This document shows, piece after piece, positions 8,663 through 18,016 of a DNA stretch of 64,000 nt. Under the pieces are notes generated by a model, which saw only the letters and a list, made by a program, of their open reading frames with translations, was not told the origin of the DNA and ran no database searches. The stretch is from the NCBI RefSeq assembly GCF_017497975.1, contig NZ_JAGDEL010000027.1:1-64000 (forward strand), in the 5' to 3' direction. Made by a program: the position numbers and the translations under genes. Numbering within the stretch: the stretch's first letter is position 1; the number at the start of each line of letters is the position of its first letter. This DNA comes from Metabacillus bambusae. GTDB taxonomy: Bacteria; Bacillota; Bacilli; Bacillales; Bacillaceae.

Positions 8663-10174
8663 ATGAAAAAGAAATTTGCAAAAGTATTAGCAGTTAATGT
8701 GTTAGTTGCCTCACAACTTCTACTTGCAGCATGTTCTAGTGATAGCGAAAAAGCAAGTGGAGAAGCTACAAAATACGATCCAGAATCACATGTAGATGTA
8801 AATTGGACAGCAATCTTACATACTGCTTCACCACCTACAGATGTTGTCCTTAAAAAGATTGAGGAAGCAACTAACGCTACCATCAATTTTAATTGGGTCC
8901 CAGATGCTTCAAAGGATGAAAGAATCACAGCAGCACTTGCATCAGGCGAATTGTCAGACATTGTTTCACTGACGATGCTTACGAATTCCTCTGTTAGACA
9001 ATCCTTAAAATCGGGGATGTTCTGGGATGTAAGCGAGTACTTAGATGATTACGAAAATTTAAAATTAATCTCTGAAGAGATCCGTACAGCTGCGTCTATT
9101 GATGGCAAATTATACGGAGTTCCATTTCAAAAGGACTTGGCTAGATCAGGTCTCATCCTTCGCAAGGATTGGCTAGATAATTTAGGATTAAAGGCTCCAA
9201 CAACATTAGATGAATTGTATGAGGTTGCGAGAGCATTTACAGAAGATGATCCAGATGGTAATGGAAAAGATGATACTGTAGGTTTTGGTGACAGAAGTGA
9301 ATTACGATACGGCAGCTTTAAAACATTAAGCTCATATTTTGGCACTCCAAACGGATGGGCAGTTGATGAAAGTGGAAAGTTTATCCCGGAATTTGAAACA
9401 CAAGCATACAAGGATACTATGAATTATTCTAGAAAATTATTCGAAAATGGCTATATAGCGAAGGATTTTGCCGTTACTGCTAAAACAGATCAACAACAAA
9501 AGTTTGCTCAAGGGAAAACAGGTATCTATACAGGAATGGTCGATATTAAAAACTTAAAAGTTATGGCTGAGGGTATCCAGGACGAAATGGAACTCATTCC
9601 AGTTAACAAAATCGCTGGTCCTGATGGCGAACACCATATTTGGTCAGAAAATAGTGGTGTAGGTGGATTAATGGCATTCCCTAAATCAGAAGTGAAAAAT
9701 GAGGCTGAATTAAAACGTCTCCTTCAATTTATTAATGACCTAATTGATAAAGAAGTGTTCATGCTCATGACAGGTGGAATTGAAGGTACACATTATGAAT
9801 TAGATGAAAATGGAGCATTTACTGTATTAGACAATGCATTATGGCAGAAGGATACGCAACCATTCTCAAGTTCAAGACCAAGTGAAATTACACACAACTT
9901 AATTGACGCAGATCCTTCCAAACAGCTAGCAAATGAATTAATAAAAGAGAATGCAGAATTTGCTGTACTCAATCCAACAGTCCCACTTGACTCTGCAACT
10001 GCAAACGAAAGAGGAACAGAGCTAGAAAAGATTATTATTGATGCAACATTCAAATATATTATGGGAGAAATTGATGAAAAAGCCTTCGATGCAGAAGTGA
10101 AAAAGTGGAAAGAATCTGGTGGAGATGATATGGCAAAAGAATATGAAGAAGCTTACAAGAAGTCCCAGAAATAA
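8663..10174 (+). CDS. Sugar-binding lipoprotein of an ABC importer (YtcQ/LplA type)
   Basis: The 503-residue protein has a lipoprotein signal with lipobox LLAAC (cysteine near residue 23) and the long two-lobed fold of extracellular binding proteins paired with LplB/LplC permeases. Typical internal stretches are GKLYGVPFQKDLARSGLILRKDWLDNLG (a GLYGVP-like hinge) and the calcium-site-like DDPDGNGKDDTVGF. It should be anchored outside the membrane and deliver pectic oligosaccharides to the permeases at 6912 and 5696. No ATPase is encoded in the locus, so a shared MsmX-like ATPase is implied. A probable terminator follows the gene. Confidence 0.92.
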   Translation: MKKKFAKVLAVNVLVASQLLLAACSSDSEKASGEATKYDPESHVDVNWTAILHTASPPTDVVLKKIEEATNATINFNWVPDASKDERITAALASGELSDIVSLTMLTNSSVRQSLKSGMFWDVSEYLDDYENLKLISEEIRTAASIDGKLYGVPFQKDLARSGLILRKDWLDNLGLKAPTTLDELYEVARAFTEDDPDGNGKDDTVGFGDRSELRYGSFKTLSSYFGTPNGWAVDESGKFIPEFETQAYKDTMNYSRKLFENGYIAKDFAVTAKTDQQQKFAQGKTGIYTGMVDIKNLKVMAEGIQDEMELIPVNKIAGPDGEHHIWSENSGVGGLMAFPKSEVKNEAELKRLLQFINDLIDKEVFMLMTGGIEGTHYELDENGAFTVLDNALWQKDTQPFSSSRPSEITHNLIDADPSKQLANELIKENAEFAVLNPTVPLDSATANERGTELEKIIIDATFKYIMGEIDEKAFDAEVKKWKESGGDDMAKEYEEAYKKSQK

Positions 10175-10188
10175 GTAATAGATTAATA

Positions 10189-10248
10189 GGAAGTCCTTTC
10201 TTTTTACATCTTATCTCCTAAGAATTAAGAAGGAAGGGCTTTTTCTTA
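10189..10248 (+). terminator. Probable terminator or attenuator after the binding-protein gene
   Basis: AAGTCCTTTCTT and AAGAAGGAAGGGCTT can form an imperfect long stem followed by TTTTTCTT. It would separate transporter transcription from the downstream hydrolase genes, fully or partly. Confidence 0.55.
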
Positions 10249-10301
10249 AGGTAAAGCTCTTTTCTGGAGATTGTTACTTTTATAAACAAAAACTATTTTA
10301 G

Positions 10302-10426
10302 GTTGATTGGAACGGATTGCGAGACTCCTGCGGGAGCAGCGGGACACGTGAGACCCCGCAGGCGTTTACGCCGAGGAGGCTCACCGCCCGCCCCGCGGAA
10401 AGCGAGCAACTCTCGCTGCAATCAAC
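10302..10426. repeat. High-GC Bacillaceae intergenic repeat, full-length copy
   Basis: The 125-base element is bounded by TTGATTGGAACGG and GCAATCAAC, which are imperfect inverted ends. Inside are CCTGCGGG and CCCCGCAGG, which form a GC-rich stem, and the stretch GAGGCTCACCGCCCGCC. Its base composition stands out sharply from the AT-rich surroundings. A shortened copy lies at 5575-5643. The type is widely dispersed in Bacillus-group genomes; its function is unknown. Confidence 0.8.
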
Positions 10427-10510
10427 CACACGGTACCTCTTGGTAAATAGCAACAAATTTTGGCGAGTCAGTCGAAGGTAAAGATTTATTAACCCAAAAG
10501 GAGCTCATTC

Positions 10511-12082
10511 ATGGAAAATAGTTCTTACATTAAAAACCCAATCCTAACAGGATTTAACCCTGACCCTTGTATAGTACGTGCCAACGATGATTACTATATC
10601 GTTACGTCAACCTTTGAATGGTATCCAGGAGTCCCAGTGTATCATTCAAAGGATTTGCAAAATTGGCAGCATTTAACGAATATCTTAACAGATCATACTA
10701 ACTTTGCAGGAAACCCAGATTCTTGTAGTGTTTGGGCGCCAGCTATAAGTTACTTTGAAGGACTTTTTTATCTCGTTTATACAGATGTGAAAAGAAGTAA
10801 ATATCCATTTAAAGACGCCCATAATTATCTCGTAACTGCAACAGATATTAGGGGGCCATGGTCGGAACCAATTTTCTTAAACAGTGGGAATTTTGATCCA
10901 TCACTATTTCATGATGAAGATGGACGAAAATGGTTTTTAAATGTCCATTGGGATTATCGAATCGAAGGGAGAAATAAATCTGCAGGTATTGTTATGCAGG
11001 AATACTCCCCAGATGAGAAACGGCTAATTGGACCAATCTATAAAATTTTTGATGGAACAGAGCTAAGAAAAACAGAAGCCCCTCATATTTATAAAGAAAA
11101 TGGCTACTATTACTTAATAACTGCAGAGGGTGGAACAGGTAAAACGCATGCCGTCACTGTCGCAAGAGCAAAAGACATAACAGGACCATATGAAGTAGAT
11201 CCACAAAATCCGATGTTAACGTCAGCACATGATGAAAACTTAACCTTACAAAAGGCTGGTCATGGCAGTCTTGTTTGTACACATACAGATGAGTGGTTTA
11301 TGGCTCATCTATGCAGTCGTCCTGTGAATGGAAAGTATTCAATCCTAGGCCGTGAAACAGCTCTTCAGCGTGTTGAATGGACAGCGGATGGCTGGCTTCG
11401 ACTGGAATGTGGTGGACACGAAGCACAAGTGAAAGTGAAAGCTCCAAATCTGCCTCTCCATCCGTTCCCAACAGATGAAAATGAACATGATGATTTTAAC
11501 TGTGAAACGCTACATAAAACTTGGAATACACTTCGCATTGCACCAAACGAATCGTGGTGTTCATTATCAGAACGTAAGGGGCACTTACGAATCAAGGGTG
11601 GAGAATCTTTACATTCTTTACACGATCAACACTTAATCGCGAGAAGACAACAGCACTTTGAATGTGATGTAGAGACAACAATTGAATTTGAGCCCGAAAC
11701 CTTTTTACAAATGGCAGGTCTAGTTCTTTATTACAACACAGATAACTACGTATACTTCTATATTTCACACGATGAAGAAAAGGGAAAATGTCTCAACATC
11801 ATGAAATGTGTATGGGGTGAGTTTGAGCATATGAATATGTGTATTTCAATTAGTGGAACAGCAGTATGTAAGTTAAAGGCTGAAATTAAGGATGAAACAG
11901 CACACTTCTCATATACCTGTGATAATGATGATTGGGTAGAAATTGATACGCCAATTAGTATAGCTCATCTTTCCGATGAAGGAAACGGGTTCACAGGAAA
12001 CTTTGTTGGGATATGTGTTCAAGATCTGCAAGGTACGAAAAAACACGCTGACTTTGATTGTTTTACTTATACTGCAAAATAA
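10511..12082 (+). CDS. Glycoside hydrolase family 43, beta-xylosidase/arabinofuranosidase-like
   Basis: The 523-residue protein starts with the GH43 signature (NPILTGFNPDPCIV, then YYIVTSTFEWYPGVPV). The three catalytic carboxylates line up with known beta-xylosidases: D18 (general base), D129 in FDPSLFHDEDG, and E189 in KTEAPHIY (general acid). A C-terminal beta-sandwich region follows (about 325-520). There is no signal peptide, so it acts in the cytoplasm, probably trimming xylose or arabinose side chains from imported pectic or xylan oligosaccharides. Exact specificity cannot be read. AAAGGAG precedes the ATG. It opens a closely packed run of five hydrolase and esterase genes. Confidence 0.9.
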   Translation: MENSSYIKNPILTGFNPDPCIVRANDDYYIVTSTFEWYPGVPVYHSKDLQNWQHLTNILTDHTNFAGNPDSCSVWAPAISYFEGLFYLVYTDVKRSKYPFKDAHNYLVTATDIRGPWSEPIFLNSGNFDPSLFHDEDGRKWFLNVHWDYRIEGRNKSAGIVMQEYSPDEKRLIGPIYKIFDGTELRKTEAPHIYKENGYYYLITAEGGTGKTHAVTVARAKDITGPYEVDPQNPMLTSAHDENLTLQKAGHGSLVCTHTDEWFMAHLCSRPVNGKYSILGRETALQRVEWTADGWLRLECGGHEAQVKVKAPNLPLHPFPTDENEHDDFNCETLHKTWNTLRIAPNESWCSLSERKGHLRIKGGESLHSLHDQHLIARRQQHFECDVETTIEFEPETFLQMAGLVLYYNTDNYVYFYISHDEEKGKCLNIMKCVWGEFEHMNMCISISGTAVCKLKAEIKDETAHFSYTCDNDDWVEIDTPISIAHLSDEGNGFTGNFVGICVQDLQGTKKHADFDCFTYTAK

Positions 12083-12104
12083 ACGCGAGAAAGGGTGATT
12101 GAAT

Positions 12105-13217
12105 ATGGAAACAAAAACGCTTAATTGGTCTCAAAGAATGATTGATTCAGTCATGGTTCGAAAACCACTTTTATCAGAAGGAATTCAAAATGATAAGTGG
12201 TCTTATGATTATGGTGTTGTGTTAAAAGGAACTGAGCTTGTTTGGAGAGCAACAGGTGATCATAGATATTTTAATTACATGAAGAAAAATATGGATGCTT
12301 TCGTTGACGAAGAAGGGAACATTCGTGAATACGACATAAATCTATTTAATATTGACCATATAAACAATGGGAAAGTCCTGCTAACTTTATATAAAGAAAC
12401 AGGAGAAATGAAATATAAAAAGGCAATCGATCTATTAAGAAAGCAATTACGTTCACATCCACGCACATCTGAAGGTGTATTTTGGCATAAAAAAGTATAT
12501 CCTTCTCAAATCTGGCTTGATGGATTATTTATGGGTGCACCTTTCTATGCTGAGTATGTGAAAGAATTTGGAAAAGAAGAAGAATTTGATGATATTACCA
12601 AGCAATTTATATTATGTGCAAAAAACACAAAAGACCACGAAACTGGGCTTCTTTATCATGCGTTTGATGAGAAGAAAGTACAACCATGGTGCAAACCAGA
12701 AACAGGACATTCCATGAATTTCTGGGGAAGATCGATGGGATGGTTTGTTATGGGATTAGTTGATACTCTTGGATTCATTCCAGAATCACATAAAGACCGA
12801 GATACACTAGTAACTTTACTTGTAGAGGTTTTACAAGCATTAAAGAATGTTCAAGATGAAGAAACTGGGGTTTGGTATCAGGTCTTAGACAAAGGTGACA
12901 GAAAAGGAAATTATCTTGAAGCCTCTGCCTCCTGTATGATTTTATACGCAATTGCAAAAGGTGTAAAACTAGGTTTCTTAAGCAAAGAATGGAGAGAAGA
13001 GGCAGAGAGAGTATACAAAGGAATCATTGCTGAATTTGTAACCTGCACAAGTGAAGGATTAGTAAACCTGAATAAAACGTGTCAAGTTGCCGGGCTAGGT
13101 GGTCCTGATAAGAGGGATGGTACGTTTGAATATTATATAAGTGAGCCAATCATCACAAATGATTTAAAAGGGATTGGTGCCTTTATTCTAGCAACTGCTG
13201 AAATAGAAAACGACTAA
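12105..13217 (+). CDS. GH105 unsaturated rhamnogalacturonyl hydrolase (YteR/YesR-like)
   Basis: The 370-residue protein matches YteR/YesR in length and carries the catalytic aspartate motif IWLDGLFMGAPF (D139), with further family stretches MNFWGRSMGWFVMGL and WYQVLDKGDRKGNYLEASASCMILYA. These enzymes hydrate the double bond of unsaturated galacturonyl residues left by lyases, releasing the residue from rhamnose-containing disaccharides. No signal peptide is seen, so it acts on imported disaccharides. The ATG at 12105 sits 7 bases after AAGGGTG; the TTG at 12099 is too close to that site. It lies 22 bases after the GH43 gene. Confidence 0.92.
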   Translation: METKTLNWSQRMIDSVMVRKPLLSEGIQNDKWSYDYGVVLKGTELVWRATGDHRYFNYMKKNMDAFVDEEGNIREYDINLFNIDHINNGKVLLTLYKETGEMKYKKAIDLLRKQLRSHPRTSEGVFWHKKVYPSQIWLDGLFMGAPFYAEYVKEFGKEEEFDDITKQFILCAKNTKDHETGLLYHAFDEKKVQPWCKPETGHSMNFWGRSMGWFVMGLVDTLGFIPESHKDRDTLVTLLVEVLQALKNVQDEETGVWYQVLDKGDRKGNYLEASASCMILYAIAKGVKLGFLSKEWREEAERVYKGIIAEFVTCTSEGLVNLNKTCQVAGLGGPDKRDGTFEYYISEPIITNDLKGIGAFILATAEIEND

Positions 13218-13236
13218 GTTAGAAAGGGTGAATCAT

Positions 13237-14595
13237 ATGGTATCTACAATCACTTCTAGTATGTATGATATTAAGCAATTTGGAGCAATAGGTAATGGAG
13301 AAACTGTGAACACAAAAGCTATTGCCCAGGCAATTGAAGCATGTATGCAAGCGGGTGGAGGTACAGTTTATGTTCCAGCAGGTCGCTTCCTTACTGGAGC
13401 AATTATATTAAAAAGTAATGTGAATTTATATTTAGAAGCAGGGGCAACTCTATTATTCAGCAACAATATTAGCGAATATCCTGTCGTTCATTCTCGCTGG
13501 GAAGGTGTTACAAGAGATGTATATGCTTCCTGTATTTATGCAGAAAACAGTGAAAATATCTCTGTAACAGGATATGGTACATTAGATGGAAATGGTCAAT
13601 TTTGGTGGGATCTTTTCCGAAAGCAGGAAAACAAATATCCAAGACCTAAGCTAGTAAGCTTTGACACTTGTAAACATGTAGTAATAACTGGGGTGAAAAT
13701 GGTCAATTCACCAAGCTGGACGGTAAACCCAATCTGTTGTGAGGATGTAACCATTCATAATATCTCAATTTTAAATCCAAGTCATTCTCCAAACACAGAT
13801 GGGATTGACCCAGAATCATGTCGAAATGTTCGCATTTCAGATTGTCATATAGATGTTGGTGATGATTGTATCGCCATTAAAGCAGGAACAGAGGACACGA
13901 CAAAGCGTGTAGCCTGTGAAAATATTACAATCACAAACTGTACAATGATCCATGGGCATGGTGGTGTTGTTTTAGGCAGTGAAATGAGTGGAGATATTCG
14001 TAATGTAACAGTAAGTAACTGCGTGTTTGAAGGAACTGATCGTGGGATCCGCTTAAAATCGCGACGTGGACGAGGTGGTGTAGTCGAAGATATTCGCGTA
14101 AGCAATATCGTTATGAAGGGAGTTATTTGTCCATTTATTGCAAACCTATATTACTTTTGTGGTCCACGCGGAAAAGATAAATATGTATGGGATAAAGCTC
14201 CTTATCCAATAACAGAGGAAACACCTATCTTCAGAAGGATTCATTTTTCAAATATTACTGCAAGGGAAGTAAGTGCGGCAGCTGGATTTTTATATGGTCT
14301 AGCTGAAATGTATGTGGAGGATGTTACGTTTGATAATGTGACAGTAGCTATGGCGGATGATGCAGAACCAGGTATGCCAGCAATGATGTCTGAGCTAGAA
14401 CCAATGAAACAACGAGGTTTCTATTGTGGTAACGTTACAGGCGTTAGTTTTAATCGAGTCACGGTAAGTAACCATGAAGGCCCTGCGTTTTACATAGAGA
14501 ATGGAAAGGATATTGAGATTAGTGATTGTAAATCAAAAAATCCTAGATCAGAAGAAGCAATGGTTGTATTAAATAATGTCACAATTTCAGAGTGA
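13237..14595 (+). CDS. GH28 polygalacturonase / rhamnogalacturonan hydrolase
   Basis: The 452-residue parallel beta-helix protein starts with the pectin-lyase-fold motif (YDIKQFGAIGNGETVNTKAI). It carries all GH28 catalytic motifs: NTDG (D188), GDDC (D209, D210), GHGG (H241) and RLK (R272, K274). It hydrolyses alpha-1,4 galacturonosyl or related linkages; an exo mode is plausible for an intracellular enzyme. No signal peptide is present. The ATG at 13237 is favoured because AAAGGGTG is correctly placed before it; the GTG at 13228 overlaps that site. It lies 19 bases after the GH105 gene, in the same operon. Confidence 0.92.
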   Translation: MVSTITSSMYDIKQFGAIGNGETVNTKAIAQAIEACMQAGGGTVYVPAGRFLTGAIILKSNVNLYLEAGATLLFSNNISEYPVVHSRWEGVTRDVYASCIYAENSENISVTGYGTLDGNGQFWWDLFRKQENKYPRPKLVSFDTCKHVVITGVKMVNSPSWTVNPICCEDVTIHNISILNPSHSPNTDGIDPESCRNVRISDCHIDVGDDCIAIKAGTEDTTKRVACENITITNCTMIHGHGGVVLGSEMSGDIRNVTVSNCVFEGTDRGIRLKSRRGRGGVVEDIRVSNIVMKGVICPFIANLYYFCGPRGKDKYVWDKAPYPITEETPIFRRIHFSNITAREVSAAAGFLYGLAEMYVEDVTFDNVTVAMADDAEPGMPAMMSELEPMKQRGFYCGNVTGVSFNRVTVSNHEGPAFYIENGKDIEISDCKSKNPRSEEAMVVLNNVTISE

Positions 14596-14641
14596 TTTAC
14601 AAATCGCTGATCAAAATGTGTTTTGAAATGGAGAATACAAG

Positions 14642-15550
14642 ATGATATCAAAAGGATCCCAACGTAAAAAACTATTCTCGTTATTAGGTGACTTGCCCGA
14701 AAAAACCGACACTGTATCTGTAAAAAAAGTAAGAGAACTAGATAATGGAACATTTTTACTTGAAGTATTATTATTGGATTTAAATGGAATTGATTTAGTA
14801 CCAGCATATTTTGCTCGCCCTAAAGAGAGTAATGAGAAGATGCCAGTTGTGTTGTTTAATCATTCACACGGTGGGAATTATCAATTAGGCAAAACAGAAC
14901 TTATCCAAAGCAGTGATTATCTCCAAAAACCATCTTTTGCAGAAGAGCTAACTTCTATGGGGTATGGTGTCCTATGTATTGATATGTGGGGATTTGGCGA
15001 GCGAAGAGGAAAGGCAGAAAGTGAAATTTTCAAAGAAATGCTTTGGAAAGGTCAAGTCATGTGGGGAATGATGATCTACGACAACATGCGTGCAGTTGAT
15101 TACTTAATGACAAGAGACGATGTTGATTCTTCAAGAATAGCAACATTAGGAATGTCTATGGGTGGATTAATGGCATGGTGGCTATCTGCACTAGATGTGC
15201 GTATAAAGGTATGCATTGATATTGCTGCTCAAGTTGATGCAGAAACATTGGTGAAAAATCGAGGGCTTGATCATCATGGGTTTTACTCATATGTTCCAAG
15301 TCTATTAAAATATTTTCATACAGCAGAAATTCAAGAGTTAATTGCCCCACGACCACATTTAAGTGTTGTTGGGAATGATGATAGACTTACTCCATTCGCA
15401 GGATTAACCATTATTGATGAAGCATTGAGGGAAAAGTATAAACAAGAAGGATATTCAGAGAATTGGAAAATGGTCCGTTATCAATGTGGTCACATCGAAA
15501 CGGCAGGAATGCGAGAAGAAATTTGTTCGTTTCTTCAAAAAAATGTTTAG
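14642..15550 (+). CDS. Alpha/beta-hydrolase, probable carbohydrate esterase
   Basis: The 302-residue protein has the nucleophile elbow GMSMGG (S172), a probable acid residue in GNDDRLTP (D246/D247) and a catalytic histidine in CGHIE (H284). An HSHGG stretch near residue 75 is suited to forming the oxyanion hole. It resembles the dienelactone-hydrolase/acetyl-esterase branch rather than CE7, whose GxSQG elbow is missing. No signal peptide is seen. Position in the pectin operon suggests removal of acetyl or methyl esters from imported oligosaccharides, but this is inference. GGAG lies 8 bases before the ATG. Confidence 0.82.
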   Translation: MISKGSQRKKLFSLLGDLPEKTDTVSVKKVRELDNGTFLLEVLLLDLNGIDLVPAYFARPKESNEKMPVVLFNHSHGGNYQLGKTELIQSSDYLQKPSFAEELTSMGYGVLCIDMWGFGERRGKAESEIFKEMLWKGQVMWGMMIYDNMRAVDYLMTRDDVDSSRIATLGMSMGGLMAWWLSALDVRIKVCIDIAAQVDAETLVKNRGLDHHGFYSYVPSLLKYFHTAEIQELIAPRPHLSVVGNDDRLTPFAGLTIIDEALREKYKQEGYSENWKMVRYQCGHIETAGMREEICSFLQKNV

Positions 15551-15562
15551 GGTGATGTAGAA

Positions 15563-17227
15563 ATGCTCGTTGCACAAGATGGAAGTGGACAGTTCACAAC
15601 TATTCAAGAGGCAATTAACACAATACCTGATGATAATAACGAAAGAGTAATCATCAAGATAAAAGAAGGCATATATAAAGAGAAATTAGAGATCAATAAA
15701 CCTCACATCTCTTTAGTAGGAACAGATAAAGCGAAAGTGAAAATTACATTTGGTGATTATGCGAAAAAGCCGTTTTCAAATGGTGAAAATATGGGTACCT
15801 TTTCTTCGTATAGCATTCTATTAACAGGAGATTATTTCCTTGCAAAAAACATCACCTTTGAAAATCACGCCGGCTGTGGAACAGTAGTTGGTCAAGCTGT
15901 TGCTGTCTATGTCGATGGAGACAAAATGGAATTTGATCATTGTTCGTTCTTAGGTAGCCAGGACACTTTATTTACAGGTCCACTTCCACCAAAGCCAATT
16001 GAAGGTAATCGTTTTGGTGGACCTAGAGATGGATTAGAAAGAAGAGTGGGAAGAAGTTATTTTAGGAACTGCTATATAGAAGGAGATGTTGATTTTATCT
16101 TCGGATCTGCAACTGCTGTTTTCCATCACTGTGAGATTTTTAGCCTAGATAAATCCAGTGACATTAATGGCTATATTACTGCAGCCTCTACCCCAATTGA
16201 TGAAAAATTCGGTTATGTTTTTATCGATTGCCGGTTAACAAGCAATGCCGCAGCAAATACTGTCTATTTAGGAAGACCGTGGAGAGATTATGCAAAAACG
16301 GCATTCATTAATTGCTGGATGGGTGAGCACATCAAAGAAGAAGGCTGGCACAATTGGGAGAAACAGCATGCTGAAAAAACAACCTGCTATGCAGAATTTA
16401 ATAGCAGCGGTCCAGGTGGAAACATGGATAAGCGAGTGAAATGGGCAAAGGTGCTAACTGAGGAAGAAGCAAAAGAATATGCGATTGAAATTGTTTTAGG
16501 TGTAGAAAAGGATTGGCCTTCTGTAGTAGAAAAAGAAAAACAATTTCGCATTTTTATAGCTGGAGATTCAACAGTAGAAGATGTTTCACCAGAGCAAGGA
16601 ATAAAACAAGGCTGGGGCCAGCAAATACCTCAATTTTTTACAGATGAAGTCTGTATCATAAACGAAGCAATGGGTGGACGTAGCACAAAAAGCTTTATTG
16701 ATGAAGGAAGATTACGAAAAATACTAGACAATATCAAAGAAAATGAATTTTTATTCATTCAATTTGGTCATAATGACCAAAAAGTAGAAGATAAAACAAG
16801 AGGTACAGATCCTTACACTAGCTATCAAGAATATTTGACACACTATATTAATGGAGCTCGTAAAAAAGGTGCTAACCCAATTCTAATAACTCCAGTAAAT
16901 CGAAGAATCTTTGATGAACAAGGAAATCTAATCAATACCCTAGGTGATTATCCAGATGCGATGAGACAGTTGGCTACTGACTTAAAGGTGCCATTAATAG
17001 ATCTATGGAAAAAGTCCAAGGACTTTTATGAAGGCTTAGGGATAGAAGATACAAAGGAACTATTTGCTTGGTATGAACAAGAAAATCAAGATATCCCCCC
17101 TGATGATACTCATTTTAGTCAGTATGGAGCGAAGAAAATTGCTGAGTTGGTTGTTGAGGGGATTAAGGAGTTACAGGTTGATTTTTCTTATTGTATCATT
17201 AATGAAAAAGAGGTTAGTAAGCTATAG
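15563..17227 (+). CDS. Fused pectin methylesterase (CE8) and rhamnogalacturonan acetylesterase-like SGNH domain (CE12)
   Basis: The first part of the 554-residue protein (about 1-315) is a pectinesterase beta-helix with D134 in GSQDTLF, D177 in GDVDFIFG, and R238/W240 in YLGRPWRDY. The second part (about 328-545) is an SGNH hydrolase: S336 in AGDSTVED, the GGRS block, G402 and N404 in FGHND, and the D-x-x-H block near D514-H517. Both active sites look complete, so one polypeptide should remove methyl and acetyl esters from pectic oligosaccharides. It has no signal peptide, so it is cytoplasmic, unlike most pectinesterases. It starts 12 bases after the esterase gene and ends the operon. Confidence 0.9.
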   Translation: MLVAQDGSGQFTTIQEAINTIPDDNNERVIIKIKEGIYKEKLEINKPHISLVGTDKAKVKITFGDYAKKPFSNGENMGTFSSYSILLTGDYFLAKNITFENHAGCGTVVGQAVAVYVDGDKMEFDHCSFLGSQDTLFTGPLPPKPIEGNRFGGPRDGLERRVGRSYFRNCYIEGDVDFIFGSATAVFHHCEIFSLDKSSDINGYITAASTPIDEKFGYVFIDCRLTSNAAANTVYLGRPWRDYAKTAFINCWMGEHIKEEGWHNWEKQHAEKTTCYAEFNSSGPGGNMDKRVKWAKVLTEEEAKEYAIEIVLGVEKDWPSVVEKEKQFRIFIAGDSTVEDVSPEQGIKQGWGQQIPQFFTDEVCIINEAMGGRSTKSFIDEGRLRKILDNIKENEFLFIQFGHNDQKVEDKTRGTDPYTSYQEYLTHYINGARKKGANPILITPVNRRIFDEQGNLINTLGDYPDAMRQLATDLKVPLIDLWKKSKDFYEGLGIEDTKELFAWYEQENQDIPPDDTHFSQYGAKKIAELVVEGIKELQVDFSYCIINEKEVSKL

Positions 17228-17257
17228 AATTATAATTTATCAAGGTAAGGATGGATG

Positions 17258-17286
17258 AGTGCAGCCGAAGGGTCTGCACTTTTTAA
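17258..17286 (+). terminator. Terminator of the pectin hydrolase operon
   Basis: AGTGCAG and CTGCACT are perfect inverted repeats with an 9-base loop, followed by TTTTT. Confidence 0.8.
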
Positions 17287-17506
17287 GTGCGATAAAACCC
17301 CAGCACAAGGTTCAAGAGAAGCAAAGTAGAGTAGATTGGTGGGGAATAACACTACCCGTGATGTTTCGCATCTATTAGTAGAGGGTAAGAAAACCCTATT
17401 TGATTGAGGCTTTCTTTATATAGATGTGAAGTAGGTATTTGTCGGATTTTAACGAAGAAAAACATTGGTTTTGATATTGAAATTTTGTAAGTATATGTTA
17501 ATATAA

Positions 17507-17543
17507 ACTTAATAAAGTCATTGGAAAAAGTAAGTAACATCAC
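17507..17543 (+). repeat. Copy 1 of a 28-37 base direct repeat upstream of the ROK gene
   Basis: The stretch starting ACTTAATAAAGTCATTGG is nearly repeated at 17959-17995 (25 of the first 28 bases agree). The whole intergenic stretch 17287-18016 shows no gene on either strand; it is AT-rich with only these repeats. Confidence 0.5.
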
Positions 17544-17958
17544 CTCATGAGCTAGCTCAATTATTCTTTCTCTATTTCCTGCAATTATAAATGTCTCTTA
17601 AATCCTAACCAATAAGCTAAGTTTATCCAGTCAAAATCATTAAGAAGATACAATAAAAGGGATTATTATTAGAGGAAAATTGTAATCGCTGCCATTTTGA
17701 GGTGTATTTTAAAACCTCTCAAAGTAGTACAGCTTTCATTTTTAAGTCTGGTTATATTTAATCCGGATCGCCTATCCTTTACTTCACTTTATTTATATAT
17801 CCAACCATCAACGACTCCTACAATCTTGAAGAAAACAAACTAACTTTTCAATTAAATTATTATAAAAATTGATGGTTTTACCTGTTTAAAAATCCAATTA
17901 AATCGAGTAATTATCCAGTACTCGTAATAGAATTCCCCTTAATAGGAGTAAACAACAT

Positions 17959-17995
17959 ACTTAATAAAACCATTGGAAAAACTAAGAATATTACA
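17959..17995 (+). repeat. Copy 2 of the direct repeat, just before the ROK gene
   Basis: The stretch ACTTAATAAAACCATTGG lies about 20 bases before the ROK start codon. It could be an operator for autoregulation or a trace of a local duplication. Confidence 0.5.
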
Positions 17996-18016
17996 CTAAG
18001 GGGTGCAACTATATTA

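Noticed and set aside
17352-17543. Minus-strand frame of 63 codons in the gap before the ROK gene
   Set aside because: No ribosome site, no recognisable protein character, and part of it is the direct repeat.
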